Assembly (NCBI GenBank): GCA_028622995.1
Contig: JAJQJQ010000006.1
Span: forward strand, 5,828,001-5,892,000
Length of the DNA stretch: 64,000 nucleotides
DNA from: Panagrolaimus kolymaensis
Lineage: Eukaryota; Nematoda; Chromadorea; Rhabditida; Panagrolaimidae
Reading direction: 5' to 3'
Notes under the pieces: generated by a model
Told to the model about the DNA's origin: nothing
Seen by the model: only the letters and a program-made list of their open reading frames with translations
Database searches by the model: none
Part shown: in pieces, positions 48,114-58,800 of the stretch
How the letters are laid out: every line of letters starts with the position of its first letter
Numbering within the stretch: position 1 is the stretch's first letter
Position numbers and translations under genes: made by a program

Positions 48114-51100
48114 TCAGTCATCCAATTTGAAAAGCTTCTCGTCATCTTCTTCGTCCTCATCTTGTTCTTTCACTTCTTCTTGAACATCATCATCATAATC
48201 ATCACAAATTTCATTTGCATCATCTTGAACTTTAAAATAAGCTTTGATTTGTTCACTAATCAATTGAGCATCAGCATCATTATTGGCAATATTTAATTGT
48301 TGTGGAGAATTAAGTTGTTCGTGATTAAATATTCTTTGAAAAATTAAACATCTATATTTGGCTAAGTCATCAAGTAAACGATTACAAACGATGGAAGAAT
48401 TACTATCATCAATAACAATCCATTTATTATCCTCGTTTCTTCTCCAAGTCACATAATGATGATTTCTAGCAATATGTTGAATGGCGCCAATCAGTTTCCA
48501 TTTAGCACCACCAATTTCATGCCCATTTATATGCAAAGAATTAGAGGCAATGAAGCGTGGCTGTCCGGTCGCATCAACATTATTAATTCCGACATTAAGA
48601 TAAGTTTGACTTCGAGTGAAAGAATAAACATCATTTGAGACGATTTCATGTTGCTGTGTGCACATGAAGCCGGTAATTACATTTGGCCCAACAAAATTTT
48701 CTAACATTCCATCGAACGTTGAAGTCACTTGTTTAGTTAAGGAATTAACAACATTCAATTCCAACATTGATCCCATGGTTGGTTGTTGTGGAACTCTTCC
48801 ACATTCACATACATGATAGGTATATATCGGGAATTCAAAAAGGCTTCTTGAAAGTTCGTGAAGAGATTGAATTAATGTCGAAAACATTTCAAAACCATCA
48901 TGCTGATCATTTGTGTTGGGATTATATCGATAATTTGGATATGAGTTTCTTAAGGCTTGCACATCAGGAACTTCACCACTCAAAACTTTCATTAATTCGT
49001 GATGTGATGCTGCATCATTTTCAGGAACATTATGAAAGGAATCCTTCAATTCTTTCATCAAATCAATTGCATTTACTGCGGAAATCAAGAAACAATCATT
49101 AAATACATTTTTAAGCTTTAAACAATCATTAGCACTGCGATATTGTGGCTGAGAAATCTGGGAACTTGAGACATTGTTTATAACTGATGATGGATATTGG
49201 AAGGTTTGTGTTAAATGTGTAACATCATACATTGGCAGCGCTGAATTTACATCAATACGAAATTGAGATGCTGATGGTGTTGATAATGGTGAATACACAT
49301 TGTCATTAATTTGATCAATGACATCTATAACATCATTAAAAATTTGCTGTTGTGAAGCCTTCACTTGTTGTGCATTCATGTCTTTTTGTTGATCATCATC
49401 TTGTTGTTTAATGGCGGTTAAAACTTCTTTAAATACAATATTTTGAGCATGAGGAATTTTTTGACCATTTGCAGCAAATCCAGTATTTTGTTGCCTGACA
49501 AATATTCGAATATCTTTACGTTCACGAACACGACTCACAGCAACGTAAAATTGCCCATGAGAAAAACTGTCCGTATACAAAATGATGCCTACTTTTCTCA
49601 AAGTTTGACCTTGCCCTTTGTTGATGGTAATAGCAAAGGCTGGTCGAATTGGAAGTTGCATTCGAGTAAAATCAGGTAAAGAATCATCGGATTGATCGGA
49701 AAAATTGTTTAAAACGGCAACAATAGGATAAATTAAACCTTTTGATCTTCCAGTGAGAATACGGCATGCAATATGATGATCGTACATTTTTTCTACCACC
49801 ATCCTTGTACCATTACATAAACCAAGTGGAATAAGGATATTTCGAGTAAGCATAACGACTGTACCAACCTTTAAACGAATAGTGTTTGAAGGAATGGAAG
49901 AATGTTCGAAATTAGCTAGTTCTTCTGAAGTAAAATTTTCACGTAATATTTCATCATCTGGATAAAGGGTCGATGTCATAATATTGTTAGCAACATAATC
50001 TTTATGGTCACCCTTTAACTTTGAAATAATCATTTCATTTAAATCCTTTACAGTTTGATTTAAAGGTGCCATTAATACTGCTTCAGAAACATAATCGAGG
50101 TATTTTTGTGATTTAGTATCCCATTCGAAAAATTCTGGTGGATAAACAAAATCAATCACTGGTTGAGGATGATAAAAAACGATATCATCAGGGAGTTGAA
50201 CTTTATTAATTCCAAAAGTTGTTGATTGATTACGTCCATTACCCACATCATTAATCCATGCTGCATAATTAGGATCATCAGCAGCTCTTACATTTGTCTT
50301 CAAAGTATGGATTTTGAAATTGTCTCTGAAGAGAGGTGAGCATAACAATGAAGCTTCAAAAGATGCTCGAGCACTTTCATTTCTCATTACAGGGAGAAGT
50401 TGTTTAAAATCACCACCAAGAATAACAGTTTTATTTCCGAATTTTGAATGATGTTCATCAAGTCCAACCAAATTCTTGATAAGTCCTGCAACATGCTTGA
50501 GGACAGATTTATGTTGCATTGGGGCTTCGTCCCAAATAATAACATCAGCTTCACGAATTAAACGGGCGAGAGGAGAGTTTTTTGGGATGTTTGGTTCTTG
50601 ATGGATGTCAAGAGGAATGTGGAAAGCAGAATGAGCTGTTGTACCACCATCAAGTAAAGTTGCAGCTATTCCAGTAGACGCAACAGCAATAACTTTTAAG
50701 CCTCGTGCTCGGAGCATTCGAATTAAAGTGTTGTAAACAAAAGTTTTGCCCGTACCACCGCTACCTTGCAAAAAGAAAAGGCGTAATCGGCGAAGGTCTT
50801 TTTTGTTTTTGATTGATTCAATGACTTTGTCAACAAAAGCTCGTTGTTCGTCATTCAATTGCTTATAATCTGCTTCACCATCATTATCTTCAGTTGGAAA
50901 AACATTATTGATGGAATCTATGAGATCATCTTCAGAGACATCAGGAAGATTGAAATCTTTGAGGGTTTTTTGATGATGAAAAAGAATTGAAGCGATGTGA
51001 GCAAGGGCCTTTCGAACTCGAATTTCTTCGGGTATATCTGGATTGTGATCGATGAGGCTTTTCCAATGATCATTCCATAAAGCTGCAGGATCTTTTGGTT

Positions 51101-53168
51101 GATTATAAATTAAAAGCAATGCGAATACAGTTCGACAATCTCGTGGCATGTAAGATGAAATAATTTCTTCCATAGTTGAATAACACATTTTATCATCAAC
51201 ATAAAGGCCTCGAGCTACTGCAGCTTCATGGAAGGTTTTGTATTGAACTTTTTTGTACCATTTTAAAATTCCATAATTGCTTGGTCCTTTTACACACCTT
51301 AATAGTTCACGCAAGCAATATTTTTCAACCTCGCTAGGGTATATGCATCTCAAGCGGCCAACTACTTTGACTTCATTCTTTCGACGAATCCATTCTTTAT
51401 TTTTTTGATCCCATCGATAGTATTCTGGAATTTGATGATAATATAAATCCATTGATCGAGGTTTATCATCATCATCAAAAATAAAAGGATTAACAATAAA
51501 AGCTTCACATTCATCATTCACTAATTTGAAGAATGCAGTAAGTTTAGAAACAGCTTTATCATCTTCCTCAACTCCATCATTTTCAGTCAATTTATTAAGG
51601 GTTTCTTCATCATCATTGGGATCAAATACTACGTTGTGTTCGGATTCCAGATGAACATCAAGTACTTCAACGGAATGAGATTTTTTGCAACGGAACATTC
51701 CAATCAATCCCAAAATAGCCTCAGTGGCACTCATTAGCTGCATCTTGCGATATTGAGTGATTTCATTGTAATCCACTTTGTTGCTTGTATCAGGTGAATT
51801 TTTAATTTCACGAACTGAGACGAAGGCTTGATCATTGCCCTTGTATATGTATTTATACAAATATTTGACGCATTTGAGACCCCCGCAGTGTTCCAAGTTG
51901 ATGTGGCAGTTGTATTTGAGTATTAAATAACGGTTATGTGCCACCACATGTTGATTTGTCATTGGAATATTGCGACGTTTTCCACTTGGAAAAGTATCAA
52001 TTTCGCGTCGATCAGCGGGTCTTTTCAATGCAGCAAATCCATCGGTTCTTATAACAGTTTCATCCGAGAAGTTCTTCGGGAAATCTTTTGAACAAATTCC
52101 TTCCTTCTTTCCTGGGCCACAAATACCTTTGCATTTTCTTGGATCATGCATCATAAATTTTAATACACTATCATGATAACGGAGCTGATATTCGGCATCA
52201 TAAGAAGTATCATTTTCATCTGGCATGACTGGTAATTGGGCGGTAATAAGATCATCAAGTTCTGTTGGATCATTATATTTATAACCTTCTTCCATGGTTA
52301 AGAGCAAATGCAAATGAGGCATACCTCTTTTCTGAATTTCCAATGATACGGAATAAGCAAGCACTTTTCCAAAGATGTTCCTTTCAATTACATCTTTAAG
52401 AAATTCTTTAGCTTTCAATTTGAAAACACGAACGGTAAGATCAGGCCGTTGAATCCAAGTTTCTCCAGGCCGAAGATTTTCAGTGATCTCCGGCCAGTTA
52501 GGATTTCCAGTAAATGTTGGAAATAAAGTAGGAAATCCATAACGATTAGCTATCGCGATGTTATCTTTAAATTGTTCCTCCATATAGCGGCGGCTACCTC
52601 GGAAATCTTTGTTGAGAAGAATAATTTTTCCTAATTCTTTTCCACGAAGTGCTTCATCACGATTAATTTTAGCTTGAAGAGCTTCACGAAGTCGATTACA
52701 TTGATCATAACGTTTTTGTCTATCTTCAGCTGCTTGCAATTTTTCAATCCAATCTAGCCTTTGCCTTTGAACATTAAGCCATGCACCGATGTAAAATTTT
52801 TGAGTAAGCTCTCTTAAACCATTCATTGGATTGAATTCTTTAAGTTGTTTTTCATTTCGATCAAAAGGCAAAGAGCTATAATGTTGTTTTAAAGAAATAT
52901 TTTCTCTTTTCTTTGAAGTTGTTTTGGGGAAGTCATCTTCGCATTCGTCAAAATCTTCATCAGAATCACTACATAAACCTTTTTCATTTAAAATATCATA
53001 ATTATCATCAGATAAAATATTTAGGGGCGCCGCCGCTTGAGTAAACGCTGATATGGGAGCATTTACAGTTGATTGAGTTTGAATATGTTGAGGTGCAGAA
53101 GAAGCGACAATGAGAGGATTTTTTTTATTAGTAAATGAATTTTTAACAGCAGGTTTAAGTTTTTTCAT
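48114..53168 (-). CDS. Helitron Rep nickase, Pif1 helicase and USP-like domain
   Basis: 1,684 codons without interruption. HUH motif in GMPHLHLLLTMEE (about residue 286) and the two-tyrosine motif VKYLYKYIYKGND (about 445) define the Rep nickase that cuts and joins single DNA strands. The helicase has Walker A GSGGTGKT (about 800), DEAP (about 880), GGDFKQLLPV, and the C-terminal INKGQGQT and FYVAVSRV motifs, so it appears complete. After a Gln/Ser-rich linker, a USP-like cysteine-protease domain shows a Cys box NDCFLISAVNAI (Cys about 1357) and His box HYVTWRRNEDNKWIVIDD (about 1571). The protein ends in an acidic tail. In the same frame as the upstream frame 53229-55823, separated by a single TAA. 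Its own ATG at 53168 is probably internal to the ancestral protein. Confidence 0.93.
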   Translation of the reverse strand: MKKLKPAVKNSFTNKKNPLIVASSAPQHIQTQSTVNAPISAFTQAAAPLNILSDDNYDILNEKGLCSDSDEDFDECEDDFPKTTSKKRENISLKQHYSSLPFDRNEKQLKEFNPMNGLRELTQKFYIGAWLNVQRQRLDWIEKLQAAEDRQKRYDQCNRLREALQAKINRDEALRGKELGKIILLNKDFRGSRRYMEEQFKDNIAIANRYGFPTLFPTFTGNPNWPEITENLRPGETWIQRPDLTVRVFKLKAKEFLKDVIERNIFGKVLAYSVSLEIQKRGMPHLHLLLTMEEGYKYNDPTELDDLITAQLPVMPDENDTSYDAEYQLRYHDSVLKFMMHDPRKCKGICGPGKKEGICSKDFPKNFSDETVIRTDGFAALKRPADRREIDTFPSGKRRNIPMTNQHVVAHNRYLILKYNCHINLEHCGGLKCVKYLYKYIYKGNDQAFVSVREIKNSPDTSNKVDYNEITQYRKMQLMSATEAILGLIGMFRCKKSHSVEVLDVHLESEHNVVFDPNDDEETLNKLTENDGVEEDDKAVSKLTAFFKLVNDECEAFIVNPFIFDDDDKPRSMDLYYHQIPEYYRWDQKNKEWIRRKNEVKVVGRLRCIYPSEVEKYCLRELLRCVKGPSNYGILKWYKKVQYKTFHEAAVARGLYVDDKMCYSTMEEIISSYMPRDCRTVFALLLIYNQPKDPAALWNDHWKSLIDHNPDIPEEIRVRKALAHIASILFHHQKTLKDFNLPDVSEDDLIDSINNVFPTEDNDGEADYKQLNDEQRAFVDKVIESIKNKKDLRRLRLFFLQGSGGTGKTFVYNTLIRMLRARGLKVIAVASTGIAATLLDGGTTAHSAFHIPLDIHQEPNIPKNSPLARLIREADVIIWDEAPMQHKSVLKHVAGLIKNLVGLDEHHSKFGNKTVILGGDFKQLLPVMRNESARASFEASLLCSPLFRDNFKIHTLKTNVRAADDPNYAAWINDVGNGRNQSTTFGINKVQLPDDIVFYHPQPVIDFVYPPEFFEWDTKSQKYLDYVSEAVLMAPLNQTVKDLNEMIISKLKGDHKDYVANNIMTSTLYPDDEILRENFTSEELANFEHSSIPSNTIRLKVGTVVMLTRNILIPLGLCNGTRMVVEKMYDHHIACRILTGRSKGLIYPIVAVLNNFSDQSDDSLPDFTRMQLPIRPAFAITINKGQGQTLRKVGIILYTDSFSHGQFYVAVSRVRERKDIRIFVRQQNTGFAANGQKIPHAQNIVFKEVLTAIKQQDDDQQKDMNAQQVKASQQQIFNDVIDVIDQINDNVYSPLSTPSASQFRIDVNSALPMYDVTHLTQTFQYPSSVINNVSSSQISQPQYRSANDCLKLKNVFNDCFLISAVNAIDLMKELKDSFHNVPENDAASHHELMKVLSGEVPDVQALRNSYPNYRYNPNTNDQHDGFEMFSTLIQSLHELSRSLFEFPIYTYHVCECGRVPQQPTMGSMLELNVVNSLTKQVTSTFDGMLENFVGPNVITGFMCTQQHEIVSNDVYSFTRSQTYLNVGINNVDATGQPRFIASNSLHINGHEIGGAKWKLIGAIQHIARNHHYVTWRRNEDNKWIVIDDSNSSIVCNRLLDDLAKYRCLIFQRIFNHEQLNSPQQLNIANNDADAQLISEQIKAYFKVQDDANEICDDYDDDVQEEVKEQDEDEEDDEKLFKLDD

Positions 53169-53228
53169 TCCTGGGCGCCATCCTTCTTGACCATAAATGA
53201 AAATTAAAGGATAAGCTGCTGCATCTGC

Positions 53229-55823
53229 TTATGAGTTGTAATGTGGAATATGCCGAATATCATTACTTCCATCTTTTGAAATACCAAACCAAATACCTTT
53301 GGGTCTTTCACTGTCCTCTTCAGCATGATAAAGAGTAAATACTTGCCCCCCTACAGTTGGTAATGTGAAGCATCCAGGATTTGTATTTTTTTCACTTCCA
53401 CTTTCCCACACCAAATAAAATTTTCGAAGGACTTTGTTTTCAAGTGCAGCCTTTCGCTCGACTTCAGCAAGAATATCTTTCGTGTTTGCAAGTATCTTTG
53501 CGAGAGGATGGCATTCACGTAGCATGGCTTCAAGTAAGCCAATAAGTTCTTTATGCTTAACAGCATCTTCAGCTTTAAAATGTAATTTATGAGTTAGATC
53601 AGATATTCTATTTTCACAAGCTTGATTTGAATCAATGGTATAATTTTGAACAAACATTGGATTGGCACCAAGATTCGGGTTTAAATCACCTGCAGTATGC
53701 TTAAGTTCTCCTTCAACTTTGAATGTATCTGCGTGACGTTTTACGTTTGCTGAAGTTGAAATCATTGCCATCAAGCTGTTGAATTGGGTAGATAGTTTCC
53801 AAAAATCTGGATGTGCAGCAATGGCTTCCCATATTGGAGGCATTTGTGGAACATTAGGTATGGGTACTGTTCCATAACTACAGCATGCATTACTTGTTTC
53901 ACCTTTAAATAGCATTGCACCGCATTTATATCGGCATGGGATATTCATTGGGCCAAGGTAATGACGTTCTGGATTTATTTTTGAACTATTAAGAGCAACA
54001 GGTTTTCCTTGTTGTCGAAGAGAATTGATCTGCTTTGTTCGTTTATCATCATAAAGTTGTTTAGTTTTAGCTGTTCTTGGAAGAACTCTTTGTGATCTTC
54101 GAAGTTGAGTAATACGTTGCGTAGATGGAGGAGCAACATTCTTTTGTTGAATCAAATCATTATCCTCCAGAAGATCTCGTGGTTCATCAGGAAATACATC
54201 ATAAGCTTGATCTTCAATATATTCAAAACATGTTGGTAACCAATTTGGAATATTAATATGTTCATTATCTTGACGCTCAAGATTGAGAAGATACAACCCT
54301 GCCAACAAAACACGGAAACGTGCATTTTCTCGTTTAATATTAAGTTTATCTTTTTCAAAAAACATAGATTCTCCAAAGAATGAAACATGTTCAGCAATAA
54401 GCATAATATTAAAGGCACTATCTCCTTGAAGTTCTTGATAGTTAAAAGAATCATAAGGAGCTCTTTCACAATTAATATTATCATTAATAATTTTTGCGGA
54501 TTTTAATTCATTCATGATCATTGTGCAAATATCTAGTTCTTCTTCACCAAAAACTACACCAAGTTTAGCTCCCAACGGAAGGGGATCAAAAAATAAAGCT
54601 GTCTCAAGATTGCAATTGATTATTAATATTGTCCAATTATTATCTTGCAATGGAATGGGGCAAAGAATTAAATCCGGCATTGTTGGAAATACTCGAAGGC
54701 AATCCTTAATTTTAAGTGGCTTTCCCATTTTGTATGAAGAAATAAATAAAGGATCTAATACAGTTATGTTGGAGAATACAATTTTAGATGCATGCCCAGC
54801 CATGGAGCACAAAAAGTTGGTGACTTGAACATCATTGAATTTTTTTGGTTCTTCTGATAACATTCGAACACTATTAAAGAAAAGGCCTTCATAATTTGCT
54901 TTTTCTTCATCTTCTTCATCATTATCATAACCAATTTGATCCCTCACTTCACAATCATCAATTTCAATTTGTGTTAAACGATCACTTTTATCATTTGAAA
55001 TATTAGCATTAAGGCGCTGATTTGTAGGAACTGATGGATTTATTAAATCTTCAAAAGTCCTCCATGGCCATTCGGGTATATTTATTCTTAAAATACATCC
55101 AGAACCATTTAATCGTGCCAGGCGCTCCAAAACGTAGTTTATTCTGTTTCTTTCAACGATCGTATCCAATGCAGGAAGACGTCTGGATTCGCCATTGAGA
55201 ATATATGATTCTGGGATAAGAATATCATGGAGGCCACAATTAATACCATCCAATTGTCTATCATATGATGTTGTTGGAGCTTTTACCAATTGAATGTTAT
55301 TTGGAATGATATTGGCAGAAGATAAATCATTAAGAATTTTTTCACATTTTTGTCTTTCTGTAGCAGTGAAATTTGCCCGATAATAACCATCACCAAGGGT
55401 ATCATAATAATAGGCTTTACGTTTCTTAACATCGGCAATTAAAATGGTCCAATGAAAGTTGGCGTGGTTAATAGGGCATAAAACCAAATCGGGATTTTCG
55501 TTATACACCTTCAAGTAATTTTTAATACGTAAAACGTTTTCATCAATTATTGGATGAGGATCAATCAAATAAAAAGGATCAAGCACACCAATCTTTTTAT
55601 ATTTTCTTCCAGATCCGCACGCTGCCATTGAGCTCAAACAATTTAAAATATGATCGCCACCCAAATATTCATCAGATCTAAGTTGTCGATAAACTTCAAG
55701 AGGTAATGTAACTCCATTAAAATTTGGTGGTTCAATAAAAACATGATGCAAAACATCTCCTTCGCCATTATCAAATTGAGTATTATTATTGCTTTCAAGT
55801 TGAAAAGAATTCATGGAAGCCGA
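53229..55823 (-). CDS. Tandem Ulp1-like domains and Helitron-like N domain
   Basis: First part of the large exon, ending at an in-frame TAA (53231-53229). The first Ulp1-like (C48) domain has the triad: His in NFHWTILIADV (about residue 121), Asp in YYYDTLG (about 137) and Cys in QLDGINCGLHD (about 191). A second, homologous domain follows from about residue 320, but its equivalents read NNWTILI (Asn for His), FFDP and LQGDSAFNI (no Cys), so it should be inactive. A basic linker leads to a Cys cluster CRYKCGAMLF (about 626) and ACCSYG that begins the Helitron-like N domain. Translation past the stop continues with AYPLIFIYGQEGWRPG, the expected next block, so the stop interrupts a domain. Ulp1 proteases remove SUMO or similar modifiers. 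Confidence 0.9.
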   Translation of the reverse strand, partial: SASMNSFQLESNNNTQFDNGEGDVLHHVFIEPPNFNGVTLPLEVYRQLRSDEYLGGDHILNCLSSMAACGSGRKYKKIGVLDPFYLIDPHPIIDENVLRIKNYLKVYNENPDLVLCPINHANFHWTILIADVKKRKAYYYDTLGDGYYRANFTATERQKCEKILNDLSSANIIPNNIQLVKAPTTSYDRQLDGINCGLHDILIPESYILNGESRRLPALDTIVERNRINYVLERLARLNGSGCILRINIPEWPWRTFEDLINPSVPTNQRLNANISNDKSDRLTQIEIDDCEVRDQIGYDNDEEDEEKANYEGLFFNSVRMLSEEPKKFNDVQVTNFLCSMAGHASKIVFSNITVLDPLFISSYKMGKPLKIKDCLRVFPTMPDLILCPIPLQDNNWTILIINCNLETALFFDPLPLGAKLGVVFGEEELDICTMIMNELKSAKIINDNINCERAPYDSFNYQELQGDSAFNIMLIAEHVSFFGESMFFEKDKLNIKRENARFRVLLAGLYLLNLERQDNEHINIPNWLPTCFEYIEDQAYDVFPDEPRDLLEDNDLIQQKNVAPPSTQRITQLRRSQRVLPRTAKTKQLYDDKRTKQINSLRQQGKPVALNSSKINPERHYLGPMNIPCRYKCGAMLFKGETSNACCSYGTVPIPNVPQMPPIWEAIAAHPDFWKLSTQFNSLMAMISTSANVKRHADTFKVEGELKHTAGDLNPNLGANPMFVQNYTIDSNQACENRISDLTHKLHFKAEDAVKHKELIGLLEAMLRECHPLAKILANTKDILAEVERKAALENKVLRKFYLVWESGSEKNTNPGCFTLPTVGGQVFTLYHAEEDSERPKGIWFGISKDGSNDIRHIPHYNS

Positions 55824-55874
55824 CTAAATTTAAAATTTATTATTTAGATAAAAAGGGTTAAAAGAAAAATTACC

Positions 55875-58800
55875 CTTTCAACATTTCCATGCGCATCAGG
55901 CACTTCCAAAGAAATCGAATCAACTTTAGCATTTTCTGATGCAACTTTAGTTCGTTTAGTGGCAACCTTAAAAATAATTTATATATACTCAAAATTTCTC
56001 TTTTTTTTTATAAAAATTACTTCATTAGTCTGGTTATTGTTAGTTCGTTTTAAAGGAGCAGAAGAAGAATTTTCTTCAGTTTCATTATCAGTGGACATAG
56101 TGCTATCATTATTATCAGTACCAATTGATAGAGCTTGACTTCGTCTTTTTATAATACCTTTTGCTCTTCTTTCCTTTGCAAGAGTGTCTTGACTTTTCTT
56201 TCCTTTTCCTCCTCCGATTAAATCAGCACATGACTGAGGTGGAATACCGTATTCAATTTCGTTTATGTTTACTTCCGTTTGCTTTTTAGAAAATAAATTC
56301 AGTGGATTGAAATTCTAAAAGTAATACATATGTAAAAATGATAAAAGTCTAATAAACATACAAATTTATTTGTTTTCTTTTCTTCTTTAGCCTTTTTCTT
56401 TTCAGCTTCTCGTTTTGCATTTTCACGTTGTATAGCTGCATCTTTTTCAAGTTTCGCTTTTTTCATAGCTTCTTTTTTAGCTATCTCCTCTCGTTTACGT
56501 TCTTCTTTTTCAATTTTAGCCTTTTGTTTGGATGATTCCTTTTCAAGTATTTTCTTTTCTTTAGCTTCCATTTTAGCTTTTTTCTTTGCTTCCATTTTAT
56601 CAACTAAAAATTTGAAAAATATATATATTTATGATTTTGGGATTAAAGAAAACGCTTACATTCGAGATTATCAATAGCCAATCCTTGAGCAAATAAACTA
56701 TCGATACGCTCACATTTTTCTTCAGTTGGAAGTTGTTCAACATTAGCTTTTATTGCCATTTTAATTTCACATTTTTCTATAAAAATAAATATTTTAAAAA
56801 ATATTCTCTCTTTCAAAAAATATTATATACCTTCATGTGATTCATTTTGATCATCGCCACCAAAAAATCTTTCTTGAATTTCAGCAATATCCATATCACG
56901 GCCATTCTGAATTTCAAAATTTTTTTCTTGCCAATCATTTTCATAGTCATTCATAAGATTGTTAAAACTTTCTTCTCTTTCTTCAGTTTCAATTTCATCT
57001 TTTACTCGCGCATCCTCTTCTAATTTTAAAGCTAATTGGTACATATTTTCTTCATGCTCTTTAATTTTAAGCTTTTTGAGTTGTTCTTTAATAAATTTAA
57101 GTTCACTATCATACAACGAAGGAAGTTCATTTGTATCAGATGAAAATGGGTAACATCCAGACGATTTCATAATACCTTCATTTGTTGTTTCACTTTGAAA
57201 CATCTCATCATCACATCGTTCAACTATTTGAAGTATTTTTGATAAACGTTCAAAATCCAATTCATAATTGACATTTTCTTCTGGAGTTGAAATGTCAACA
57301 ACACACTTTTTTTGTCTTTCTTCAAAAAAGCCTCTCAAATCTCGTAAGCTTGATATTCCGAACGCCCAAGCGGGAAGTTCTTCCCTTTCAATTGGATCCG
57401 GATAAAGAATATTTGGGTTTAAGCTAATTGTAGAATCATTTGCCATTTTAGTTTTTAAATCTCGATAAAGATTTTTTGAGAATAAAGTGGAATTATCAGA
57501 TGTTGCATTTTTTAAAGCTTGGGATGAATTTAAATTCCAAAGGCAAAATCGACTTTCATTATAACTGATGGTGGAGTGGTTTAAAGCTTTGCGTTGTTGA
57601 CGACGGATATGCACCATTAATGATTCAGTTTCATCATAAAGAGAAGTGGAAAGATTACCTTTACTAAAAATTTGATTTTGGAATCATTCAAAAAATGTTT
57701 CCAATTTTCTTACCGATATGTTTCTTCCAAGCATCGTTTAAAATGTCTTAAGCTTATTGTGGAATTTTTTTCAGCTAATTCTCGACGTTGCTTTCGAAGA
57801 GTTTGAATCATCAATGGGTCATCATGATTTTGTTCATAGAAAGATTTCGATATTTTTTTTGTTGTTTGTCTAAAAAATCGAATAAAAGCTTAGAAAATAT
57901 ATATATTTTTTGTGTGATATTATCTTACTGAGTATCATTTAAAATTTCTTTTGGCTTTGCTTTAAAAGCCTTGTGCTCTGGCTTCTGACATTGTTTTTGA
58001 TAAGTTTCATATCTGGAATTAGTTATTAAGTTTATACAAAACATATTGCATATTAAACTTACAATTCATCCATTTTAGTTTCATATGAAATAGGTGGAGG
58101 CTTTTGATGCATCCGATATAAAGCTTTTTGTTTTCGCTCTTCACGTTCTATATCAGCTTCTTCCTTAAATTTCCTAACTTCCATGGGATTGCTAATTCCA
58201 TATGCAAATGCGCAAGGCCCGGCATTTGCTTTAATATCACCATGTTCAACAAAATCAGGATGAAGGCTGATGGTAGAATTATTTGAAATGCCAAGGGTTT
58301 TTCCAATTTTACTATCATTAACTAAATTACTTCCATTTAAGCTTATTTTAGAATCATTAATAGATATTTGATTATTTTGAATAAAATCCTTCATCATTGC
58401 ATCAGATAAATTATGAAGATAAAAGTTACTTCCAAAAGTTGTGGATCTAAAAAAAGAAAAGTATTGTAGAAAAATAATTGGGTAAAAAAGTGAGAGATTC
58501 TTACAATCTGCTATTTTCACTAAATAAATATTCTTCTCGAAATGTTATTATTGAAGAATTGGATGAATATTCTGCTTGAAGATTTTTATAATCATTGATT
58601 ACTTTCTGTACATCGCTTGAATTAAGTGGAAAAAAATCTTTTTGCTTTAAATAATTTGAGCTAAAAAAAAGAAAATTAAAATATATATATATATATTTCA
58701 AGCTATAAAGATTACTATTGATTCATTTGTGATGCATTTTTATTAAAAGGATCATCATTAATAGCATTACGAATATTAGCTTTCCTTTCAGCTTCAAGTT

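Noticed and set aside
53160..53235. An intron or recoded residue to bypass the TAA between the two large Helitron frames
   Set aside because: No GT/GC donor and AG acceptor flank the stop while keeping the conserved residues, and TAA is not a selenocysteine codon.
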